DNA of 64,000 nt from Ramlibacter sp. (GTDB lineage Bacteria > Pseudomonadota > Gammaproteobacteria > Burkholderiales > Burkholderiaceae_C), in contig JAQZBU010000002.1 in the NCBI GenBank assembly GCA_029237735.1, positions 1-64,000 of the forward strand, in the 5' to 3' direction. Each line of letters opens with the position of its first letter. Within the stretch, counting starts at the first letter, position 1. Below the pieces are notes generated by a model. The model had not been told where the DNA came from and did no database searches. It saw only the letters and a program-made list of their open reading frames with translations. Position numbers and translations under genes: made by a program. Shown here one piece after another: positions 62,754 through 64,000 of the stretch.

Positions 62754-63509
62754 CTATTTCTGGTAGCTCGCGTCCACGCGATCGAGCTTGCGGATCAGCG
62801 CGGGCCAGGCGATGTTGGCGCCCTGGCCGGCGGTGACGGTCTTCATCACTTGCGCCATGCCTTCCATGATCTTCGGGTTGACGTGCACCAGTTCGCCGCC
62901 TGCCTGCGCATCGATCTGGATGCGGCAGGTGTTCTCGAAGGTGTACATGCTGAGGAACGCGTCGGGGATCGTCTTGCCGACGGTCAGCAAGCCGTGGTTG
63001 CGCAGCATCAGAAAGGTGGCCGATCCCAAGTCGGCCTGCAGGCGCGGGCGCTCATCTTCGCGCAGCGCTACGCCTTCGTACTCGTGATACGCCAGTGATG
63101 CCAGCACGAAGGTGCTCTGCTGGCTGATCGGCAGCACGCCGCACTTTTGTGCGCTGACTGCGACGCCCGCGCGGCTGTGCGTGTGCAGCACGCAGCCCGC
63201 GTCATCGCGCACGGCATGGATGCAGCTGTGGATGGTGAAGCCCGCGGGGTTGACCGGGAAGGGTGAGTCGATCACCTTGTTGCATTGCTGGTCGACCTTC
63301 ACCAATGACGACGCGGTGATCTCGTCGAACATCAGTCCGTAGGGGTTGATGAGGAAGTGGTGTTCCGGGCCCGGAATGCGCGCGCTGATGTGGGTGAAGA
63401 CCAGGTCGGACCATCCGTACAACGCAACGAGGCGGTAGCAGGCGGCGAGATCGACGCGCAGCTGCCATTCTTCTGCGCTGACGACTTGTTTGAGGGATGC
63501 GATTTCCAT
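62754..63509 (-). CDS. Class II aldolase/adducin family protein
   Basis: 251 residues. VFTHISARIPGPEHHFLINP, HSCIHAVRDDAGCVLHTHSR (metal His pair HTH) and LRNHGLLTVGKTIPDAFLSM. The family uses Zn2+ for aldol cleavage or, as here perhaps, decarboxylation/dehydration of hydroxy acids. Upstream is an AraC-type regulator on the same strand. Confidence 0.9.
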   Translation of the reverse strand: MEIASLKQVVSAEEWQLRVDLAACYRLVALYGWSDLVFTHISARIPGPEHHFLINPYGLMFDEITASSLVKVDQQCNKVIDSPFPVNPAGFTIHSCIHAVRDDAGCVLHTHSRAGVAVSAQKCGVLPISQQSTFVLASLAYHEYEGVALREDERPRLQADLGSATFLMLRNHGLLTVGKTIPDAFLSMYTFENTCRIQIDAQAGGELVHVNPKIMEGMAQVMKTVTAGQGANIAWPALIRKLDRVDASYQK

Positions 63510-63519
63510 GGATTCTCCT

Positions 63520-64000
63520 TTAGACAGCGCGGTGGCGGAACTCGCTGGGGCTCATTCCTGCATGGTCACGGAACACTCGGCTGAAATGCGAGAGGTTGGT
63601 GAAGCCCCATGACAGCGCGATGTCGGTGATCGGGCGCGTGCCTTGCGGGTCCTCGCGCAGCTCGCGCACGCAGGCCATCAGCCGCTGGCGCTGGATATAG
63701 CCGGCGAGCGTGTCGTCGCCTCCCGCGAAGGCGTTGTACAGGTGGCGGCGGCTGCAGTTGAGCGCGCGGGCGATGCCGTCGATGGTCAGTTGCGGATCAC
63801 GCAGGTGGCGCGCGACGTAACCACGGATGCGGTCCTTCAGCGCCTCGCGCTGCGTCACACCGCTTTCATGGCCCGCCAATTCCAGCAGCGACAGGCGCAC
63901 CAGCTGCATGATCAGCTCGCCCGCACCGCGCGCGGCTTCCTCGCTCATGTGCGGCAGCTCCTGGTAGGTGGTGCGCATGGTTTCCAGCGCCACGCGCGAG
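63520..64000 (-). CDS. AraC-family transcriptional regulator (5' end outside window)
   Basis: About 160 C-terminal residues. Double helix-turn-helix: LTIDGIARALNCSRRHLYNAF and ITDIALSWGFTNLSHFSRVF, ending SPSEFRHRAV. No start is forced within the window and the frame is open to the edge, so the ligand domain is cut off. Ten bases upstream of the class II aldolase gene, which it may control. Confidence 0.88.
   Translation of the reverse strand, partial: SRVALETMRTTYQELPHMSEEAARGAGELIMQLVRLSLLELAGHESGVTQREALKDRIRGYVARHLRDPQLTIDGIARALNCSRRHLYNAFAGGDDTLAGYIQRQRLMACVRELREDPQGTRPITDIALSWGFTNLSHFSRVFRDHAGMSPSEFRHRAV

Overview
The window looks like chromosomal DNA of a high-G+C betaproteobacterium of the order Burkholderiales, probably Comamonadaceae (Variovorax/Ramlibacter-like). 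This rests on the rpmH-rnpA-yidD-yidC-mnmE block facing dnaA-dnaN-gyrB, a metX-metW pair, a Bug-type (tripartite tricarboxylate) receptor, and the endonuclease/phosphatase-ClsB-UPF0104 cluster. The replication origin lies inside the window, with DnaA boxes both upstream of dnaA and between dnaA and dnaN. I saw no rRNA, tRNA, CRISPR array, transposase or prophage.

Layout. 1-5.6 kb: 3' part of a KefB/YbaL antiporter, a FadR-type regulator with two operator-like sites, a chrB-chrA chromate pair, and metX-metW under a SAM-II riboswitch; metX carries a frameshift. 5.7-9.5 kb: a formate/nitrite-type channel, a manganese exporter of the TMEM165/GDT1 family behind a yybP-ykoY riboswitch, an ammonium transporter with a sigma54-type promoter, and an ECF sigma/anti-sigma pair. 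9.6-12.3 kb: two tandem glycine-rich RRM proteins whose leaders can hide their own ribosome binding sites, then a TetR regulator/MBL-fold pair with an AT-only operator. 12.3-19.3 kb: an LPS operon (kdsD-kdsC-lptC plus an SDR), a Kef-type antiporter and two stand-alone cyclic-nucleotide-binding proteins. 19.5-30.6 kb: Dcu-type carrier, mnmE, yidC, yidD, rnpA, rpmH, origin, dnaA, dnaN, gyrB. A 72-bp repeat sits in inverted orientation on both sides of the origin region.

30.65-36 kb is the accessory region: two divergent Fic genes around a repeat-rich operator (one Fic broken exactly in its auto-inhibitory motif), a PD-(D/E)XK nuclease fused to a DUF2075/SF1 helicase with visibly lower G+C, and an unrecognised membrane-anchored protein. 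36-44.4 kb holds a Bug receptor, an AbrB/PIN toxin-antitoxin pair beside the stub of a VOC gene, several small or housekeeping-type genes, and a third Fic gene coupled to an alpha/beta hydrolase.

44.4-64 kb: minCDE; an UdgX/DUF4130 repair pair; the phospholipid cluster (endonuclease/phosphatase, clsB, UPF0104); PagL; a flavodoxin-like reductase; a Spy/CpxP-like protein; a copper module (copZ-cueR divergent from copA, with twin CueR operators); hemerythrin; an Old Yellow Enzyme; a frameshifted glutathione S-transferase; AsmA; transglutaminase; a class II aldolase; and a partial AraC regulator. Three reading-frame breaks (metX, fic, gst) in one window raise the question of sequence quality versus real gene decay.
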